This document shows positions 16,463 to 26,212 of a stretch of DNA of 64,000 nucleotides, in pieces. The notes under the pieces were generated by a model, which made no database searches, was not told where the DNA came from, and saw only the letters and a program-made list of their open reading frames with translations. Each line of letters opens with the position of its first letter. The first letter of the stretch is position 1. The stretch is taken from the NCBI RefSeq assembly GCF_013466425.1, contig NZ_CP059165.1, positions 5,580,001 through 5,644,000 on the forward strand, given 5' to 3'. The DNA comes from Mycobacterium vicinigordonae. Lineage in GTDB: Bacteria; Actinomycetota; Actinomycetes; Mycobacteriales; Mycobacteriaceae. Made by a program: the position numbers and the translations under genes.

Positions 16463-18052
16463 ATGGATAAGGCGCCTCCCACACCGGCTGACGCCGCGCT
16501 GCCGACCACTAGCTCCACCGGGCAGTCGAATGTCCATCACGACTATCCCGACAAGCTCGACGCCGCGACCTTCCGGACCGCCGGGGTGTGCATTCTGGCG
16601 TCAATGATGATGGCCGTCGACGCCACCATCGTCAACGTCGCGCAGCGCACCTTCATCGTCGACTTCGAGTCCACGCAGGCCGTGGTCGGCTGGACCATGA
16701 CGGGCTACACGCTGGCGCTGGCCACCGTTATCCCGATAGCCGGCTGGGCGGCCGACCGATTCGGTACCAAGCGGCTGTGGATGGGTTCGGTGCTGGCCTT
16801 CATCGTCGGCTCCCTGCTGTGTGCGATGGCGCCGAACATTCTGCTGCTCATCGTATTTCGGGTGGTGCAGGGCATGTGCGGCGGCATGATGATGCCGTTG
16901 GGATTCACGATCCTTACGCAAGTGGCGGGTCCGAAACGGCTCGGCCGGCTGATGTCGATACTGGGCATCCCGATGCTGATCGGCCCGATCAGCGGACCGA
17001 TTCTGGGCGGCTGGCTGATCGGCGAATTCGGCTGGCCTTGGATCTTCCTGGTCAATCTGCCGATCGGATTGTGCGCGTTCGTCCTGGCGCTATTGGTGTT
17101 CCCGCGCGACGAACCGACCCCGTCGGAGACCTTCGACGTCGTTGGCGTGCTGCTGCTGTCACCCGGCTTGGCCACCTTCCTGTTCGGGGTGTCGTCAGTT
17201 CCCGGCCGCGGCACGGTGGCCGACCGGCATGTGTTGATACCGGTGGTCGTCGGCCTGACATTGATCGTCTTGTTCGTCGCGCACGCGTGGTTCCGAGCCG
17301 AGCACCCGCTGATCGACCTGCGGCTGTTCAAGATCCCGTTGGTGACCCGGGCCAACGTCACGGCGCTGCTGTTCGCGATCGCCTTTTTCGGCAGCGCACT
17401 GCTGCTGCCGAGCTATCTACAGCAGGTCACCCACCAGACGCCGCTGCAATCCGGGATGCTGCTCATTCCGCAAGGCATCGGCGCGATGCTGACCATGCCA
17501 TTTGCCGGGGTGTTCGTGGACCGAAAAGGACCCGGGAAAGCGGTGCTGTTCGGAATTGGCCTGATCGCGTTGGGTATGGCGGCCGTCACCTTTGCCATCG
17601 CCCGCCAGGCCGAGTATTTGCCGACGATGTGCGCCGGGCTGGTGATCGTCGGCATGGGCATGGGCTGCACGATGATGCCGCTGTCCGGCGCCGCGGTGCA
17701 GGCGCTCGGACCGCACGATATCGCCCGTGGTTCGACCTTGATCAGCGTGAACCATCAGGTCGGCGGTTCGATCGGCACCGCGCTGATGTCGATGGTGTTG
17801 ACCAGCCAGTTCAACCGCAGCCCGACCATCACCGCCGCAAACGAACTGACGCGCATACAGCAGGACGCGGCCCGGCGCGGGGTGACCGTCGACCCGTCGG
17901 CGATACCGAGGCGGACGATGGATCCGGACTTCGACACCGTACTGCTGCACGACCTGTCGCACGCCTACACCGTGGTGTTGGCGATCGCAGTGGTGTTGGT
18001 GACGTTGACGCTAATCCCGGCCGCGTTCCTGCCCAAGACTCCGGCTGGCTAG
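16463..18052 (+). CDS. emrB: EmrB-type MFS drug/proton antiporter (DHA2)
   Basis: A 529-residue, roughly 14-helix major facilitator of the DHA2/EmrB family, corresponding to Rv0783c. Motif A appears as GWAADRFGTKRLW, the antiporter motif C as the GPISGPILGGWLIG stretch, and the N-terminal helix contains MMAVDATIVNVAQRTF with the D-A-T-I-V-N signature of this family. It probably exports hydrophobic drugs or lipid intermediates across the plasma membrane using the proton gradient. Its stop is one base before the convergent TetR gene stop, so the two share a terminator region. Confidence 0.93.
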   Translation: MDKAPPTPADAALPTTSSTGQSNVHHDYPDKLDAATFRTAGVCILASMMMAVDATIVNVAQRTFIVDFESTQAVVGWTMTGYTLALATVIPIAGWAADRFGTKRLWMGSVLAFIVGSLLCAMAPNILLLIVFRVVQGMCGGMMMPLGFTILTQVAGPKRLGRLMSILGIPMLIGPISGPILGGWLIGEFGWPWIFLVNLPIGLCAFVLALLVFPRDEPTPSETFDVVGVLLLSPGLATFLFGVSSVPGRGTVADRHVLIPVVVGLTLIVLFVAHAWFRAEHPLIDLRLFKIPLVTRANVTALLFAIAFFGSALLLPSYLQQVTHQTPLQSGMLLIPQGIGAMLTMPFAGVFVDRKGPGKAVLFGIGLIALGMAAVTFAIARQAEYLPTMCAGLVIVGMGMGCTMMPLSGAAVQALGPHDIARGSTLISVNHQVGGSIGTALMSMVLTSQFNRSPTITAANELTRIQQDAARRGVTVDPSAIPRRTMDPDFDTVLLHDLSHAYTVVLAIAVVLVTLTLIPAAFLPKTPAG

Positions 18053-18053
18053 C

Positions 18054-18629
18054 TCAGCCGGCGAACAGCATCGTGGCGATGCGGGCGACGGTGTCCATCG
18101 GGTCGACGGCCTTCACTCGGGCGTCGACGGTGTCGTTGAGCCATAGCATCGAAAAGCCGTGCACCAGAGACCATGCCGCGAGTTCGGCGCCGGCCGGGTC
18201 GGCCCTCGCGTTCGGATCGTGCAACGTCGCCACTCCTCGTGACAACTCGGCGGCCGCGGCGGCTTCAGCGGCGGCGAGCTCGGCGTCGGAGCCGTCAAGC
18301 AACGACCTGTTGAACATGACCTGGTAATGGCCAGGACGCTCGAGGGCGAACCGCACATAGGCTAGGGCCGCGTCGGAAAACTGCGCTCCGGGCGCGGTCA
18401 TGGCCCGCACGAGGGCTTCGGCGAGCAGCCGGAATCCCTGGGTGGCCAACGCAGTGAACAAGCCACGGCGGTCGCCGAAATGATGGGCCGGTGCAGCGTG
18501 TGACACACCGGCATCACGCGCCAATTCGCGCAGCGATATCCGCTCGGCGCCGCGCGCGGCCACCGCTCGGGCGGCTTCGGCCAGGATCACCGCACGCAGG
18601 TCTCCGTGGTGGTAGCTCGCCCGGCTCAT
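18054..18629 (-). CDS. TetR-family repressor (divergent from DoxX-like gene)
   Basis: A 191-residue TetR regulator. The N-terminal helix-turn-helix reads SLRELARDAGVSHAAPAHHFGDRRGLFTAL, with the conserved ARDAGVS helix. The start at ATG 18629 (SRASYHHGDLRAV) is typical of this subgroup; in-frame ATG 18641 and TTG 18647 are alternatives. The 98-bp gap to the divergent DoxX-like gene contains two matching 19-bp palindromes (18651-18669 and 18695-18713), so it probably represses that gene and itself. Ligand unknown; it could also sense substrates of the convergent pump. Confidence 0.85.
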   Translation of the reverse strand: MSRASYHHGDLRAVILAEAARAVAARGAERISLRELARDAGVSHAAPAHHFGDRRGLFTALATQGFRLLAEALVRAMTAPGAQFSDAALAYVRFALERPGHYQVMFNRSLLDGSDAELAAAEAAAAAELSRGVATLHDPNARADPAGAELAAWSLVHGFSMLWLNDTVDARVKAVDPMDTVARIATMLFAG

Positions 18630-18650
18630 ATCAAAAAGCATAGCCAATCA

Positions 18651-18669
18651 ATCTTGACAGCGCCAAGAT
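18651..18669. promoter_or_regulatory. TetR operator-like palindrome, perfect copy
   Basis: ATCTTG-N7-CAAGAT is a perfect 6-7-6 inverted repeat beside the TetR start. Its partner at 18695-18713 begins 44 bp away, four helical turns, placing both on one DNA face. Confidence 0.65.
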
Positions 18670-18694
18670 CGCCAACCTAATCTCATCGAGTTAT

Positions 18695-18713
18695 ATCTTG
18701 TCATTGTCTAGAT
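18695..18713. promoter_or_regulatory. TetR operator-like palindrome, second copy
   Basis: ATCTTG-N7-CTAGAT repeats the first site with one mismatch. It ends just before the AAGGAGG ribosome-binding site of the DoxX-like gene, so bound repressor would block transcription. Confidence 0.6.
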
Positions 18714-18727
18714 AAAGGAGGTATGCG

Positions 18728-19174
18728 ATGGCTCCCCTACTCGCGCTGTTGCTCAGTACAGCGGTCGCCCGCGTTATCGGCTGGTTCGGTGTGAGCTACG
18801 TCGACGGCTGGCCGGAGGCGGTCGCACTCGGCCTGGCCGTGATGTTCGTGGTTACCGGTGTGGCCCACTTCGTGCCGCCGCTACGGACGGATCTGATCGC
18901 GATCGTTCCGCCCCGTTTGCCCGCACCGGGCCTGCTGGTCACCGGCACCGGCGTGCTGGAACTGCTGGGCGCGGCAGGCCTGCTGCTACCCGCGACCCGA
19001 ACGATCGCGGCGGCCTGCCTGCTGCTGTTGATGCTGGCGATGTTCCCGGCCAACATCTACGCGGCGCGGATGCCAAATCCGCCCAAGTCGATGACGACCC
19101 GCCTGTCGGTACGCAGTGTCGAGGAAGCTGTCTTTCTAGGCGCCGCGCTCGTCGTCGCCCTTAGCGGTGGTTAG
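18728..19174 (+). CDS. DoxX-like membrane protein
   Basis: A 148-residue integral membrane protein of about four helices: LLALLLSTAVARVIGWF, VALGLAVMFVVTGVAHFV, LLVTGTGVLELLGAAGLLL and AAACLLLLMLAMFPANIY. The order and the GAxHF-like and ELLGAxGLL motifs match the DoxX/DoxD-like family, which includes proteins linked to quinol oxidation and membrane thiol redox. AAGGAGG sits 6 nt from the ATG. The 3' end overlaps the convergent ptrB end by 39 bp. Control by the divergent TetR through two palindromes is likely. Confidence 0.75.
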   Translation: MAPLLALLLSTAVARVIGWFGVSYVDGWPEAVALGLAVMFVVTGVAHFVPPLRTDLIAIVPPRLPAPGLLVTGTGVLELLGAAGLLLPATRTIAAACLLLLMLAMFPANIYAARMPNPPKSMTTRLSVRSVEEAVFLGAALVVALSGG

Positions 19175-21253
19175 CAACCACGCGTACTGGAACGCCGTCT
19201 CTTTCCAGCGCTCGTAACGTCCGCTGATTCCGCCATGGCCGGCCTTCATCTGGGTCTTCAACAGCACCGGATTACCCTCGGCATTCGCGTGCCGCAGCGC
19301 CGCGACCCACTTGGCCGGCTCGACGTAGTAGACCCGCGTGTCGTTCAGCGACGTCATCGCCAGGATCGCCGGATACCGCTGGCGCACCACGTTCTCGTAC
19401 GGCGAATACGACTTCATATAGGCGTAGACATCGCTGTCACTTAATGGGTTTCCCCACTCGTCCCACTCGGTGACGGTGAGCGGCAAGGAGGGATCCAGGA
19501 TGGTGGTCAGCGGGTCGACGAAAGGGACCTGGGCCAGGATTCCGGCGAACAGTTCCGGGGCCATATTGGCCACCGCCCCCATCAGCAGGCCCCCAGCGCT
19601 GCCGCCCAGGGCTACCAGTTGCCGCGGCCGGGTCAACCCCGAGTCCACCAGATGCCTTGCCACCGCGATGAAGTCGGTGAAGGTGTTCTTCTTTTGCAGC
19701 AATTTGCCGTGCTCGTACCACAGCCGGCCCATTTCGCCGCCGCCACGCACATGGGCCGCGACGAAAACCATGCCGCGATCCAGCAGCGACAACCGGGCGA
19801 TGGAGAACCGCGGGTCCTCGCACATCTCGTAGGCCCCGTACCCGTAAATCAGTGCCGGCGCAGGGAACTCGATGTCGGCTCGATGCACGATCGAGACCGG
19901 TATGCGGGCACCGTCCGCGGCAATCGCCCAGTCGCGCCGTTCCACATAGTCTTCGCGGCGGTAATCACCCTGCACCGACTGTTCCTTGAGCAGGGTGCGC
20001 TCGCCAGTCACCAGATCCAGGTCGTAGATCCGCATCGGTGTGACAAACGATCCGGCGCCGACCCGCAACTTCGGTGACATCCAGTTCGGGTTGGCCCCCA
20101 ACCCGGACGACATCAGCTCCGAATCGAACTCGAGTTCCTCCGGAGCACCGTAGGTACCGTCAGAACTGAATGGCCACAACTGAATTCGCGGCAGTGCGGT
20201 ACGACGATAACTGACCACCAGGTGGTCGGCGAAGGCGTCCACGCCGTCGAGGCGGACGTCGTCACGGTGCGGGATCAGCGTGGTCTGCCGAGTCGGCGCA
20301 TCTACTGGCGCCTCCACTAGCGTGAAGTTCACCGCCGCGTCGTTGTGCAGGATCAAGAATCGCTCCTGGCCGCCGACGACGGCATGCTCCACTGAGTACT
20401 CGACGCCCTCGCGACGGGGCAGCACCACAGTGAATTCAGCGTCGGGGTCAGCCGCGTCGGCGTAGCGCACCTCCGAAGTGATCGACGACCCCGCCGCGAT
20501 CACCAGGTAGGCATCGCTGCGGGTACGCCCGACCCCAAGCCAGAACCGTTCGTCGGGTTCGTGATAGACCTGCACCGAGTGCCCGCCGGAACCGAGACGG
20601 TAGCGCCACACCGTATCCGGACGCCAGGCCTCGTCCACGGTGCTGTAGTAGACGGTGGCGTTATCTGCCGCCCAGGTCGCGCCGGCGCCGATGCCAGCGA
20701 TCTCGTCGGGATATAACTCGCCGGTGCGCAAGTTCTTGAATCGCAAGGTATATCGCTCATCGCCGATCACGTCGACGGAGTACGCCAGCAGGTTGGCATC
20801 CAGGCTGACACTGGCTGCGCCGAGCGCGAAGAAGTCGTGGCCTTCGGCTTCGACGTTCTCGTCCAGTAGCACCTGCTCCCGGGCAATCTCGGTGTGCTCG
20901 TCGAATTGCGGCGGGTTCCAGTCGTCGGGATCACTTACCGGACAACGGCAATGCACCCCGTACTGCTTCCCCTCGAACGTGCGGGCGTAATACCACCAGT
21001 CGCCGCGCCGGGTCGGAACCGACAGGTCGGTCTCCTTGGTGCGCGCCTTGATTTCGCTGAAGATCTTCTGCTGCAACGCCTCCAAGTGAGCGGTGCTTTG
21101 ATCGACGTAATCGTTCTCGGCTTCCAGGTACGCGATCACTTCGGGATTGTCCTTGTCGCGCAACCATTCATAGGGATCGACGAAGACGTCACCATGGTAC
21201 TCGCGGCGGATGTCGATCCTCTTCGCAACGGGTGGCAGCGGTTGTCCGGTCAT
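19136..21253 (-). CDS. ptrB: Oligopeptidase B (prolyl-oligopeptidase family S9A), intact
   Basis: A 705-residue cytosolic serine peptidase with an N-terminal seven-bladed propeller (about 1-410) and a C-terminal alpha/beta hydrolase domain. The nucleophile Ser lies in [10 protein letters not shown], the Asp region is [17 protein letters not shown], and the His is in [11 protein letters not shown]. It cleaves short peptides after basic residues. In H37Rv the corresponding locus is annotated as two ORFs, ptrBa (Rv0781) and ptrBb (Rv0782); here one uninterrupted frame spans both. The start overlaps the purC stop by 4 bp (ATGA), so the two are translationally coupled. Confidence 0.95.
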   Translation of the reverse strand: MTGQPLPPVAKRIDIRREYHGDVFVDPYEWLRDKDNPEVIAYLEAENDYVDQSTAHLEALQQKIFSEIKARTKETDLSVPTRRGDWWYYARTFEGKQYGVHCRCPVSDPDDWNPPQFDEHTEIAREQVLLDENVEAEGHDFFALGAASVSLDANLLAYSVDVIGDERYTLRFKNLRTGELYPDEIAGIGAGATWAADNATVYYSTVDEAWRPDTVWRYRLGSGGHSVQVYHEPDERFWLGVGRTRSDAYLVIAAGSSITSEVRYADAADPDAEFTVVLPRREGVEYSVEHAVVGGQERFLILHNDAAVNFTLVEAPVDAPTRQTTLIPHRDDVRLDGVDAFADHLVVSYRRTALPRIQLWPFSSDGTYGAPEELEFDSELMSSGLGANPNWMSPKLRVGAGSFVTPMRIYDLDLVTGERTLLKEQSVQGDYRREDYVERRDWAIAADGARIPVSIVHRADIEFPAPALIYGYGAYEMCEDPRFSIARLSLLDRGMVFVAAHVRGGGEMGRLWYEHGKLLQKKNTFTDFIAVARHLVDSGLTRPRQLVALGGSAGGLLMGAVANMAPELFAGILAQVPFVDPLTTILDPSLPLTVTEWDEWGNPLSDSDVYAYMKSYSPYENVVRQRYPAILAMTSLNDTRVYYVEPAKWVAALRHANAEGNPVLLKTQMKAGHGGISGRYERWKETAFQYAWLLTTAKGDDERGA

Positions 21254-22155
21254 GCGCCGGGACCGATCCAGTCGCCGAACCTCAGGCCCGAAATCCGTTC
21301 GTATGCTTCGATGTAACGACCACGGGTGGCGTCGACGATCTCGCCGGGCAGCGGGGGCGGCGGTTCGGTGCCGTGCCGGTCCCAGCCGGACTCGGCACTG
21401 GTGAGCCAGTTGCGGACGAACTGCTTGTCGAACGCCGTCTGCACCACACCCGGCCGGTATTCGTCCGCCGGCCAGTAGCGCGACGAATCCGGGGTGAAAA
21501 TCTCGTCGGCCAGCAACAGGTTTCCGTCGGTGTCCGAACCGAACTCGAACTTGGTATCGGCGATGATGATTCCTTTACTCAGCGCGTGATCGGCGGCCTG
21601 AACGTAAATCTGCAAGGTGCGGTCGCGTAACTGGTTGGCGCGCACCGCCCCCACCAGCTCGATGACGCGGTCGAATGCGATGTTCTCGTCGTGGTCACCC
21701 AACTCGGCCTTGGTCGCCGGGGTGAATAGCGGCGTGGTGAACTTGCTGGCCTCCACCAGCCCCGGCGGCAATGGGATGCCGCAGACCTTCCCAGTGGCCT
21801 GGTAGTCCAGCAAGCCCGAGCCGGTGAGGTAGCCGCGCGCCACGCATTCCACCGGCATCATTTCCAGCCGCCGCACCACCAGCGCACGACCGAGCACCTC
21901 GTCGGGAATCCGCGGGTCGTCCGGCGGCCCAGCGAGGTGATTGGGGACCTGTGTGAGCCGGGAGATCAGGCCGAAGAAGAACACGCTCATCGCGGTCAGG
22001 ATGCGGCCCTTGTCGGGGATCGTGCTGTCCAGGATGAAGTCGTACGCCGAGATCCGATCGGAGGCGACCAGCAGCAGGTGGTCATCGTCGACACCGTAGA
22101 TCTCGCGAACCTTGCCACTGGCCAGATGCTGATAATCGGACAAAGCGGGTCGCAT
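21250..22155 (-). CDS. purC: SAICAR synthetase (PurC)
   Basis: The 301-residue phosphoribosylaminoimidazole-succinocarboxamide synthase, purine step 8. Signatures are [51 protein letters not shown] and [10 protein letters not shown]. It uses ATP, CAIR and aspartate in the cytosol. It is first in a pair with ptrB and is divergent from a membrane-protein gene. It fits Rv0780 in position and length. Confidence 0.97.
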   Translation of the reverse strand: MRPALSDYQHLASGKVREIYGVDDDHLLLVASDRISAYDFILDSTIPDKGRILTAMSVFFFGLISRLTQVPNHLAGPPDDPRIPDEVLGRALVVRRLEMMPVECVARGYLTGSGLLDYQATGKVCGIPLPPGLVEASKFTTPLFTPATKAELGDHDENIAFDRVIELVGAVRANQLRDRTLQIYVQAADHALSKGIIIADTKFEFGSDTDGNLLLADEIFTPDSSRYWPADEYRPGVVQTAFDKQFVRNWLTSAESGWDRHGTEPPPPLPGEIVDATRGRYIEAYERISGLRFGDWIGPGA

Positions 22156-22217
22156 CGGGTCAGCCTATCGGGCAAGCCGTCGCCATTTTGGATGCCAGCT
22201 GTGCTGGTATCAGTGTC

Positions 22218-22835
22218 ATGAGCCGGTATCTGCCCTACTCGACCAGACCCGTTCGGCTGTTTGGTCAGCTTCTCAGCGACATCATCATCTCGATATGGAC
22301 GGTGATCTGGGTGTTCGTCGGCTTGGCGGTACACGAGGCGATCGCCACCATCGCCGAGGCCGGACGCCAGGTCGAGACCGGCTCGAAGGGACTCGCCGGC
22401 AATCTCGCGTCCGCCGGGCACGGTGCACACAACGTTCCGCTGCTGGGTGACGCCCTGGGCAAACCGCTGGACGCGGCCAGCCAGGCGGCCCTCGACGTGG
22501 CCGGTGCCGGACACGATCTCAGCACCACGGCGACCTGGCTGGCAGTGGTGCTGGCGCTGGCGGTCGCCCTGCCGCCCATCCTCGCAGTGACAGTTCCGTG
22601 GCTGTATCTGCGGATCCGGTTCTTCCGACGCAAATGGGTGGTGACCGCGCTGGCTGACACTGCAGCCGGTCAGCAGCTACTTGCGTTGCGCGCCTTGGCC
22701 AACCGGTCTCCGGCCAAGCTGGCTGCCGTCAGTGCTGACCCAGTCGGCGGTTGGCGCTATGAGGATCCTACGGTCGTCCGCGGCCTGGCCGCGCTCGAAT
22801 TGCGAGCAGCGGGAATCCGGCTCCGCATGGACTGA
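22218..22835 (+). CDS. Conserved two-helix membrane protein (Rv0779c type)
   Basis: A 205-residue protein with two clear membrane segments, DIIISIWTVIWVFVGLAV near residues 18-35 and WLAVVLALAVALPPILAVTVPWLYL near 110-134, separated by an Ala/Gly-rich periplasmic stretch with repeated amphipathic helices. The C-terminal cytosolic tail (LLALRALANRSPAKLAAVS...) resembles no enzyme. The ATG at 22218 (MSRYLPYSTRP) is chosen over an upstream TTG. Position and size agree with Rv0779c. Function unknown. Confidence 0.75.
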   Translation: MSRYLPYSTRPVRLFGQLLSDIIISIWTVIWVFVGLAVHEAIATIAEAGRQVETGSKGLAGNLASAGHGAHNVPLLGDALGKPLDAASQAALDVAGAGHDLSTTATWLAVVLALAVALPPILAVTVPWLYLRIRFFRRKWVVTALADTAAGQQLLALRALANRSPAKLAAVSADPVGGWRYEDPTVVRGLAALELRAAGIRLRMD

Positions 22836-22860
22836 CTACCGGCGCGCTAGAAGTGCCAGC

Positions 22861-25107
22861 TCAGGCGCTGTTGACCAGAATGGCGTACTGGGCGGCAGCG
22901 CGCTGCCGCGCGTCTTTGTCCTCGTTGCTGCGCACCGCCGCGACGTACCGCCCGAACGAGACCAGACACTCGAATCGGGCGTTGGGGTTGTCGGCAACGA
23001 CATCTGGTTTCTGCTCGTAGCACCTGGCAGCCGGGAGCCCGGCGGGCGGTGGAATTTCATGGTCGATGTATTCGCCTCGTTCCGCCTCCACCAGCTTCGG
23101 CAGGATCGCAGTGGCGGTTGACTCGTCCTTTGTCCGCAGCAAGGTGGAGTCGGCGCTGAATGCGCACTGGTCGATTCCAGCCTGGTTGAACAGGCCATCC
23201 TTTCGCGCCTGGCTATCCGCGCAGAGGAGCGCCGCCCGTGGGCCGATGCTACCGAAGGTGGCGGATACTTTTGGCACGTCGCCGGCGAAGAAAAGCCGGC
23301 TGAGCATGCGATTGGGGTCCAGCGGCAGCTCAGTGAGCCCTACCGCGAGGGACGGGACGAGCTTGGCCGACAGGGGGGCCTGCAAGTCGAGCGCGCTTTC
23401 GATCCGCTTGGTCAGATACGAAAGGTCGGGGCGGGTGTCGCTGCGAACCGCGATCGACAAGACCGTCCGGCCTGCGGCCATGGTCGCACCGACCGACGGG
23501 GAATCGGGACGATAATGCGCCTTGGCCTGCGGATAGTTAGGTATGTCCACCGGTCGGTTCTCGGGGCTGACAGCAAAGTCGACCGAATCCATCTCAGCGG
23601 CAGCCCGGGCGGCCGCATCGTCGTTCGGGAAGCTCGTCAGCAGAATCCGCAGCAGGTCGGCGCTGCCGTTGTGCACAAAATCGGGGAGGGACTTGGAAAT
23701 GCCCTGGACAAGGTAGCCGGAGATCATGTTGTACTTCTCCAGCACCGGTTGGGTAATCGGGGTTCCGGTACCCGAGATAGCGGTGGCAGCCAGCTCCGGG
23801 GTGGGGATGGCCTCTCCGTAGACGTGGTCCAGGATGGGATCCACTTCATACGGATCTGCCAGGCCTTCGGCCAGACGGAACGCCTCGAGCGCTCGCCCCT
23901 CGTCGACGGTGGCGGGACCGGGCAGCGGCCGCGGCTTGATTCCGTAGCGGCCCACGTCCAGCTTGCTGATATTGGCTGCGTTTGCGTGGTCGGAGTCCGC
24001 TTTAGTCAGCTGCCAGATCGCCACCCCGGCCACCACGGCGACGACGAGCAGCACCGCCGCCGCAACCAGAATCCACCGAGTGCGCTTGCCGGCTGCCGGT
24101 GGCGGCCCCCCGGCAACCATCGGTGGGTACTGGCCGGGCGGCTGTGTCCACTGCGGCTCGCCCGGCTGCTGCGGAGATGGCGCCGGCTGCTGCGGAGGTG
24201 GTACCGGCGCTGGTTGGGTCGGCACGATCGGCGCGGTGGCCGCGGGAACGGTGAAGGCAGTCGTCGAACTGCCAAGGGACGCAAGGCAGTTCTCCGCCGC
24301 CCGAGCGAACTCACCACTTGTGGCATATCGCTGCGCGGGATCCTTCGCCATGCCACGAGCGATCACGTCGTCCAGCGCAGGCGGCAGCCCGACCCGTGCA
24401 CTGACGCGGGGTGGTGGCTCGCTCAGGTGCGCACCGACCAGGCTCGCGGTGTCGCCCGCGAACGGTGGCGAACCGGTCAGGGCTTCGAAAAGAACGCACG
24501 CCAGCGCGTAGGTGTCCGCACGCGACGTCACCTGGCTCTCGTCGCCACGGAATCGTTCCGGCGCCATGTAAGTCCAGGTTCCCAACACGTCGCCCATCTG
24601 GGTCAGCTTGGACTCGGTGGCAGCATTGGCGATCCCGAAATCCACCAGGTAGGCGAAGTCGTCCGCGGTGATCAAGATGTTTCCCGGCTTGACGTCGCGG
24701 TGCAGCACACCGGCGGAGTGCGCGGCATCCAGCGCCGAGGCGATCTGGCGCACCATGGCCACTGCCTTCTCCGGCGACAGCGGCCCCGAGCGCTGCAGGA
24801 TCGTCTCCAAGTCGGTGCCGTTGATCAGCCGCATGTCGACGTAGAGCTGCCCGTCGATCTCCCCGGTGGAGTGGATCGGCACCACGTGGGGGTCCTGTAA
24901 CCGCCCGGCGATCCGGGCTTCGCGCTGCAGCCGCTGCCGGTAGTTCGGGTCCTGTGCGTAGGGTCCCGAGATGAGCTTCAGGGCCACGACACGGTCCATG
25001 GCGGTGTCCTGAGCTTCGTACACCGTCCCCATGCCGCCGCTGCCGAGCATGCGCTTGAGTAGGTAAGGGCCGAATTGCGTCCCAACCTCTGGCCGTGCCT
25101 CAGTCAT
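22861..25107 (-). CDS. Receptor-type Ser/Thr protein kinase with large extracytoplasmic domain
   Basis: A 748-residue transmembrane kinase. The kinase domain spans about 13-275: glycine loop GSGGMG (22-27), ATP-anchoring Lys44 in VALK, HRDVKPGN with Asp138, DFG at 156-158, and GTWTYMAPE. A Pro/Gln-rich linker (about 285-340) leads to a single helix (about 345-367), then an ectodomain of some 380 residues beginning LDVGRYGIKPRPLPGP. That ectodomain resembles the DUF7373-type domain found in mycobacterial lipoproteins, so a sensor assembled from a kinase and a lipoprotein-like module is inferred. All catalytic residues are present. The ATG at 25107 is supported by AGGAGG just upstream; the longer frame to 25164 lacks this. 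Confidence 0.88.
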   Translation of the reverse strand: MTEARPEVGTQFGPYLLKRMLGSGGMGTVYEAQDTAMDRVVALKLISGPYAQDPNYRQRLQREARIAGRLQDPHVVPIHSTGEIDGQLYVDMRLINGTDLETILQRSGPLSPEKAVAMVRQIASALDAAHSAGVLHRDVKPGNILITADDFAYLVDFGIANAATESKLTQMGDVLGTWTYMAPERFRGDESQVTSRADTYALACVLFEALTGSPPFAGDTASLVGAHLSEPPPRVSARVGLPPALDDVIARGMAKDPAQRYATSGEFARAAENCLASLGSSTTAFTVPAATAPIVPTQPAPVPPPQQPAPSPQQPGEPQWTQPPGQYPPMVAGGPPPAAGKRTRWILVAAAVLLVVAVVAGVAIWQLTKADSDHANAANISKLDVGRYGIKPRPLPGPATVDEGRALEAFRLAEGLADPYEVDPILDHVYGEAIPTPELAATAISGTGTPITQPVLEKYNMISGYLVQGISKSLPDFVHNGSADLLRILLTSFPNDDAAARAAAEMDSVDFAVSPENRPVDIPNYPQAKAHYRPDSPSVGATMAAGRTVLSIAVRSDTRPDLSYLTKRIESALDLQAPLSAKLVPSLAVGLTELPLDPNRMLSRLFFAGDVPKVSATFGSIGPRAALLCADSQARKDGLFNQAGIDQCAFSADSTLLRTKDESTATAILPKLVEAERGEYIDHEIPPPAGLPAARCYEQKPDVVADNPNARFECLVSFGRYVAAVRSNEDKDARQRAAAQYAILVNSA

Positions 25108-25207
25108 CGCCCCTCCTGTACCGGGCATGCGGCAAACGCCGCAGAGGCATCGTAAACCCGACACCTACCTATTTGCACCAGTTAATGCGGGTACTTGGTC
25201 GCACCAG

Positions 25208-26212
25208 TTAACGCTTTGACGTTGCAGCGGCTAACGCTCTGATCCGCAGCAGCCCGGCGAGGACCACAACAAGCCACGCCACCAACGCAATCCAGAAGAA
25301 CACCAGCGAAACGCTCTTCAGCGAGGACCGGCCAAGCTCGGCGGCGGCAGCGCCGTTGGCAGCGGTCGCGGCGGTCGCGACCGAATACATCCCCAACGGA
25401 AACACCATCGCCCACCACACCCCGGCGAAGCGCAACAGCGCGGGCCGCCGCTTGATGCGCCGCAAGACCAGATAGGTCAGTGCTGGAATCCATAGGGTGG
25501 CGGCCAACCACGTCAGCACCGTGACCGTGGCCACCGTCGACCCTAACCACCCGGCGGCTTGGCTGCAGATTCTGTCGCCGGTCAGAGTCGCAATGGCCAA
25601 GCCACCCATCAAGATCCACGAATCAGGCTCGAACCCGTCCTGTCGTTCGGCGATGGCGCGCCACAGGATCAGCGAAGTCATCAAGCCGTAGCTGCACAGG
25701 CCCGCTACCCATAGGACAACCGCGACTCCCGAGCACCAGTGCAATGGCGGGTGCCGGGCAAACTCGGCCGCCACTATCGCCGTTCCCGAGGTGCCCACAC
25801 TAGCCAACTCCCAGGCACCGCGCGCACGGTCGCGCAGCGCCGTCCACGAATTCGCCGCCATATTCCGGGTGGTCAGCAAGGCTAGGGTCAACCAGCACGA
25901 GAAGGCGGCTAGGCCGAGCGGAAGCACCACCGCACGCACAGCGTCCAACCCGCTGTCCAGGACCGCGCACGCGGCGACGAAGGTGAAAAGCCGCACCGTG
26001 ACATCGGGATCTTTCAGATCCCAGCGCTTGGCGGCGCCGGTCACCAGCACCAGGACGACCAGCAGGGTCATCCCGGCAGCAGCAAGCATGATCAACGGTT
26101 CACTGAGTGGACGGTAATGCTGCTTTTGCGCGGCGATCGACAGGATTCCCGTCGCCATCACGGCGGCGAACACATCGGGCGACGGCCTGACACCGACCTT
26201 CCGGATGCGCAT
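25208..26212 (-). CDS. TDT-family (TehA/SLAC1-like) membrane transporter
   Basis: A 334-residue protein of about ten hydrophobic helices, beginning PSPDVFAAVMATGILSIAAQ, the signature of the tellurite-resistance/dicarboxylate transporter family. Relatives carry malate, sulfite or anions. The ATG at 26212 overlaps the CYP126 stop as TAATG, indicating translational coupling; the longer reading would begin inside that gene. Coupling to purB and a P450 hints at a shared message, not a shared substrate. It appears absent from H37Rv at this spot, by memory. Confidence 0.8.
   Translation of the reverse strand: MRIRKVGVRPSPDVFAAVMATGILSIAAQKQHYRPLSEPLIMLAAAGMTLLVVLVLVTGAAKRWDLKDPDVTVRLFTFVAACAVLDSGLDAVRAVVLPLGLAAFSCWLTLALLTTRNMAANSWTALRDRARGAWELASVGTSGTAIVAAEFARHPPLHWCSGVAVVLWVAGLCSYGLMTSLILWRAIAERQDGFEPDSWILMGGLAIATLTGDRICSQAAGWLGSTVATVTVLTWLAATLWIPALTYLVLRRIKRRPALLRFAGVWWAMVFPLGMYSVATAATAANGAAAAELGRSSLKSVSLVFFWIALVAWLVVVLAGLLRIRALAAATSKR

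Noticed and set aside
16588..18327. 579-residue plus-strand ORF over emrB
   Set aside because: Arg/Pro-rich shadow frame inside emrB, continuing antisense into the TetR gene; no motif.
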